Shown here: in pieces, positions 5,934 to 7,510 of the stretch | How positions within the stretch are numbered: position 1 is the stretch's first letter | How the letters are laid out: the number at the start of each line of letters is the position of its first letter | Assembly (NCBI GenBank): GCA_001795345.1 | Contig: MGON01000091.1 | Location: 10,009 to 17,518 of the forward strand | Direction of reading: 5' to 3' | Source: Chloroflexi bacterium RIFCSPLOWO2_02_FULL_71_16 | GTDB taxonomy: Bacteria; Chloroflexota; Limnocylindria; P2-11E | DNA: 7,510 nt | Translations under genes and position numbers: made by a program | The notes under the pieces: generated by a model | Seen by the model: the letters and a program-made list of their open reading frames with translations, nothing else | Database searches by the model: none | Told to the model about the DNA's origin: nothing

Positions 5934-6547
5934 AGCTGCTCGGCCAGGCGCACCAGTTCGCGCACGGTCAGGCTTCCCGAGTACATGAGGTAGGCCGCCG
6001 GCCCTTCCGTCCAGGAGATCAGCGAGCGCAGCACGCGCGAGCGCGTCGTGATGAGCTGCGCCGGATACCCCCGGACGCTGCCCTCATCCAGCGAGTACGA
6101 CGACAGGAACGGCCGGTCCGAGCCGGGGTGCGACTGCAGCAGGACGAACGTGCGTCCGTCCTGGAGGCGGTAGACGAGCTGGCGGGAGGCGTCACGGACC
6201 GTCAGGGCGGTCGCCCGCGCGGCCTCACCCGCATCGGCGGGAACGGCCGACGCGACCTCGGGAGGCGGGGCCAGCGCCGCGGGGAGCGGGTGGCGCGGCC
6301 TGATCACCAGGGGCGCGGGCATGGCCAGGGGCGCCGCGCGCACGGCGATCGTCGGTGTGGGCTGCGCCGTAGGAACAACGAGGGCGGCCGCGAGGCGCTC
6401 GCGCGCACGCGCGGCGTCGGAGGGATCCGCCGCGGGGCGAGCGACGATCGCGCCCAGGCCGATCGCGAGGGCGAAGAGGACGAGGCCCATGAGGGGCGGG
6501 TGGCGCGTCGAGCGTCGAGAGATCCCCTGATCCGGGTCGACGATCAC
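5927..6547 (-). CDS. Membrane-anchored protein with DUF4367-like C-terminal domain, function unknown
   Basis: A protein of about 206 residues: a short cytoplasmic front, one membrane helix (MGLVLFALAIGLGAIVA, residues about 20-36), an Ala/Pro-rich linker, and a C-terminal domain. The domain ends with LISWTEGPAAYLMYSGSLT followed by VRELVRLAEQL, resembling the 'W.e.g..y.l.g.ls.eeL..iAesl' ending of DUF4367, a domain often attached to anti-sigma factors. No zinc-finger anti-sigma motif (HxxxCxxC) and no sigma-factor gene are present, so a signalling role is only a guess. GTG 6547 was chosen because TATCCT stands nine bases upstream. Codons from it onward also mostly end in G/C (17 of the first 20), against 9 of 16 in the stretch up to ATG 6595. 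ATG 6595 and ATG 6490 are alternatives; anything longer runs antisense through the ABC gene. Confidence 0.7.
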   Translation of the reverse strand: MIVDPDQGISRRSTRHPPLMGLVLFALAIGLGAIVARPAADPSDAARARERLAAALVVPTAQPTPTIAVRAAPLAMPAPLVIRPRHPLPAALAPPPEVASAVPADAGEAARATALTVRDASRQLVYRLQDGRTFVLLQSHPGSDRPFLSSYSLDEGSVRGYPAQLITTRSRVLRSLISWTEGPAAYLMYSGSLTVRELVRLAEQLR

Positions 6548-6556
6548 GGTCCACTC

Positions 6557-6562
6557 AGGATA
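6557..6562 (-). promoter_or_regulatory. Putative leaderless -10 element of the DUF4367-like gene
   Basis: On the minus strand TATCCT lies nine bases before GTG 6547, preceded by GCG. The nonamer GCGTATCCT is the same as before the aminotransferase gene. No Shine-Dalgarno is visible. This element helps decide the start of the gene. Confidence 0.4.
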
Positions 6563-6581
6563 CGCAGCGGTCTTTGGTCCA

Positions 6582-6587
6582 TACCAT
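6582..6587 (+). promoter_or_regulatory. Putative leaderless -10 element of the ABC transporter operon
   Basis: TACCAT ends six bases before ATG 6594, the spacing expected when transcription starts at the A of the start codon. There is no Shine-Dalgarno. It lies in the 46-base divergent spacer 6548-6593, back to back with the promoter of the opposing gene. Confidence 0.4.
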
Positions 6588-6593
6588 CGCGTC

Positions 6594-7340
6594 ATGACCA
6601 CGGCCGCGGAGATCGATGGAGTCAGCGCGGGATACGCGACCGGGCCGGTCCTCGCGGAGCTCTCCCTGCGTGTCGACGCCGGCGAGGTCGTGGCGGTCAC
6701 CGGGCGCAGCGGCATCGGCAAGACGACACTGCTCCGCCTGCTAGCGGGACTGGTCGAGCCGAGCGCCGGCCGCGTTCGCGTGCTCGGCGGCGCCGCGGCC
6801 GACGCGCGGCGTGCCAAGCGCCTCGGCCTCGTCGCCCAGGACGCGCGGCTCCATCCCTGGCTCACGGTGCTCGCCAACATCGAGCTCCCGCTGCGCGTGA
6901 ACGTGTCCGCGTCGCACGACGGCGCGGCCGCCCCGCGCGAATGGCTGGAACGCGCGGGCCTCGCGGCGGCGGCCGCCCGCTACCCGCACGAGCTCTCGGG
7001 CGGCATGCGCCAGCGGGTCGCGCTGGCGCGCGCGCTCGTCACCGCGCCGGACCTCCTGCTGATGGACGAGCCGCTCGCCTCGCTCGACGAGATCACCCGC
7101 GAGGAGGTGCGCGGCGAGATCGTCGACCTGTGGTCGGCCTCCGGGTGCGCCGTCGTGTACGTGACCCACGATCTCGACGAGGCCGTGCTCGTGGCCGACC
7201 GGGTGGTCGTCCTGGCCGGACGGCCCGCGCGCATCGCGGGCGAGGTGCGCGTCACGCTCCCGCGTCCGCGGCCGCGCAGCGTCGTCGGCGACGCCGGCCT
7301 CGCGCGGGCCGCCGAGGCCGTGCGGGCGCTCCTCCGGTGA
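6594..7340 (+). CDS. ABC transporter ATP-binding protein (nitrate/sulfonate/taurine importer family)
   Basis: A 248-residue cytoplasmic ATPase that would drive a binding-protein-dependent importer. All catalytic motifs are intact: Walker A GRSGIGKTT (37-45, Lys43); Q-loop AQDARLHPW (81-89), whose shape is typical of the SsuB/TauB/NrtD and thiamine-precursor ThiZ group; signature LSGGMRQRVALARAL (134-148); Walker B LLLMDEP (154-160); D-loop SLDE (163-166); and switch His192 in VTHD. Length is normal for the group and there is no extra regulatory domain. The substrate is not readable: sulfonate, taurine, nitrate and pyrimidine or riboflavin precursors are all transported by relatives. The stop overlaps the permease start by four bases (GTGA), so the two are translated together. 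A substrate-binding protein is not in the window and is probably beyond its right edge. Confidence 0.94.
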   Translation: MTTAAEIDGVSAGYATGPVLAELSLRVDAGEVVAVTGRSGIGKTTLLRLLAGLVEPSAGRVRVLGGAAADARRAKRLGLVAQDARLHPWLTVLANIELPLRVNVSASHDGAAAPREWLERAGLAAAAARYPHELSGGMRQRVALARALVTAPDLLLMDEPLASLDEITREEVRGEIVDLWSASGCAVVYVTHDLDEAVLVADRVVVLAGRPARIAGEVRVTLPRPRPRSVVGDAGLARAAEAVRALLR

Positions 7341-7510
7341 CCGGCCGCGAGCGCTCCGCGGCCGCCGACATCGCGGTCGCGGGACTCGCGCTGCTGGCGA
7401 TCGCCGTCGCCCTCGAGGTGTGGACGACCGCCTTCCGGGTGCCCTCCTATCTGATGCCCGCGCCGTCGGCCGTGATCGTCCGCCTCGTCCGTGACGCACC
7501 CGTGTTCGCA
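7337..7510 (+). CDS. ABC transporter permease (SsuC/TauC-like), N-terminal fragment
   Basis: The first 58 codons of a gene that runs off the right edge, starting at GTG 7337 inside the ATPase stop (GTGA overlap). It begins with a short charged segment (TGRERSAAAD), then one hydrophobic helix (about residues 12-29, IAVAGLALLAIAVALEVW). After that comes VPSYLMPAPSAV followed by IVRLV, the 'vps..lPsPsaV...l' periplasmic motif found after the first helix of binding-protein-dependent permeases of the nitrate/sulfonate/taurine family. This agrees with the type of ATPase upstream. The EAA loop and the remaining helices lie outside the window. No Shine-Dalgarno is seen, so translation probably relies on coupling to the upstream gene. 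Confidence 0.88.
   Translation, partial: MTGRERSAAADIAVAGLALLAIAVALEVWTTAFRVPSYLMPAPSAVIVRLVRDAPVFA

Noticed and set aside
6548..6880. Longer versions of the DUF4367-like gene starting at ATG 6595 or 6880
   Set aside because: The part beyond 6595 is antisense to the ABC ATPase. The part between 6547 and 6595 has weak third-position bias and would erase the promoter spacer.
1..7510. tRNA, rRNA, riboswitch, insertion sequence, attachment site or prophage
   Set aside because: I saw no cloverleaf-like arms with a TTCGA-type loop, rRNA signature, transposase, integrase or long terminal inverted repeats. A covariance-model search would be the decisive test for structured RNAs.

Overview
The window is a GC-rich (roughly two thirds G+C) bacterial chromosome segment with tightly packed, ordinary metabolic genes. 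It holds seven protein genes (two cut by the window edges), one small gene remnant and short regulatory spacers. The combination of very high GC, a split three-subunit proton-translocating transhydrogenase, a deazaflavin-type (F420-type) luciferase-like oxidoreductase and mostly Shine-Dalgarno-less starts suggests a soil or sediment bacterium of the Chloroflexota/Actinomycetota kind. That placement is inference; no marker gene is present.

Layout: (1) bases 2-346, the C-terminal end of an S9-family (prolyl oligopeptidase-like) serine peptidase. (2) bases 361-540, an open stretch that reads like the back half of a Phd/YefM-type antitoxin whose DNA-binding front half and toxin partner are missing. 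(3) bases 559-1908 on the minus strand, a class III PLP aminotransferase resembling taurine/beta-alanine:pyruvate aminotransferases. (4) diverging from it across a 56-base spacer, an LLM-class flavin/F420-type oxidoreductase at 1965-2897. (5) a 142-base spacer rich in repeated AGCG motifs. (6) a transhydrogenase operon pntAA-pntAB-pntB at 3040-5920, with one-base overlaps at both junctions. (7) a convergent, membrane-anchored protein with a DUF4367-like tail at 5927-6547 on the minus strand. (8) diverging from that, an ABC importer operon: a SsuB/TauB-type ATPase at 6594-7340 and the start of its permease, running off the window.

The transhydrogenase couples proton re-entry to NADPH formation. 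The ABC pair imports a small solute that the sequence does not identify. The aminotransferase and the LLM oxidoreductase face each other across a shared promoter region and may be co-regulated. An organosulfonate or amine catabolic theme (aminotransferase, LLM enzyme, SsuBC-like importer) is conceivable but not demonstrated.

The most coherent unexpected signal is regulatory. All five genes that begin a transcription unit lack a Shine-Dalgarno sequence and carry a TANNNT -10-like hexamer 6-11 bases before the start codon, as expected for leaderless or nearly leaderless transcripts. The genes inside operons lack it. I did not find a clear undescribed defence, mobile or RNA-based system.
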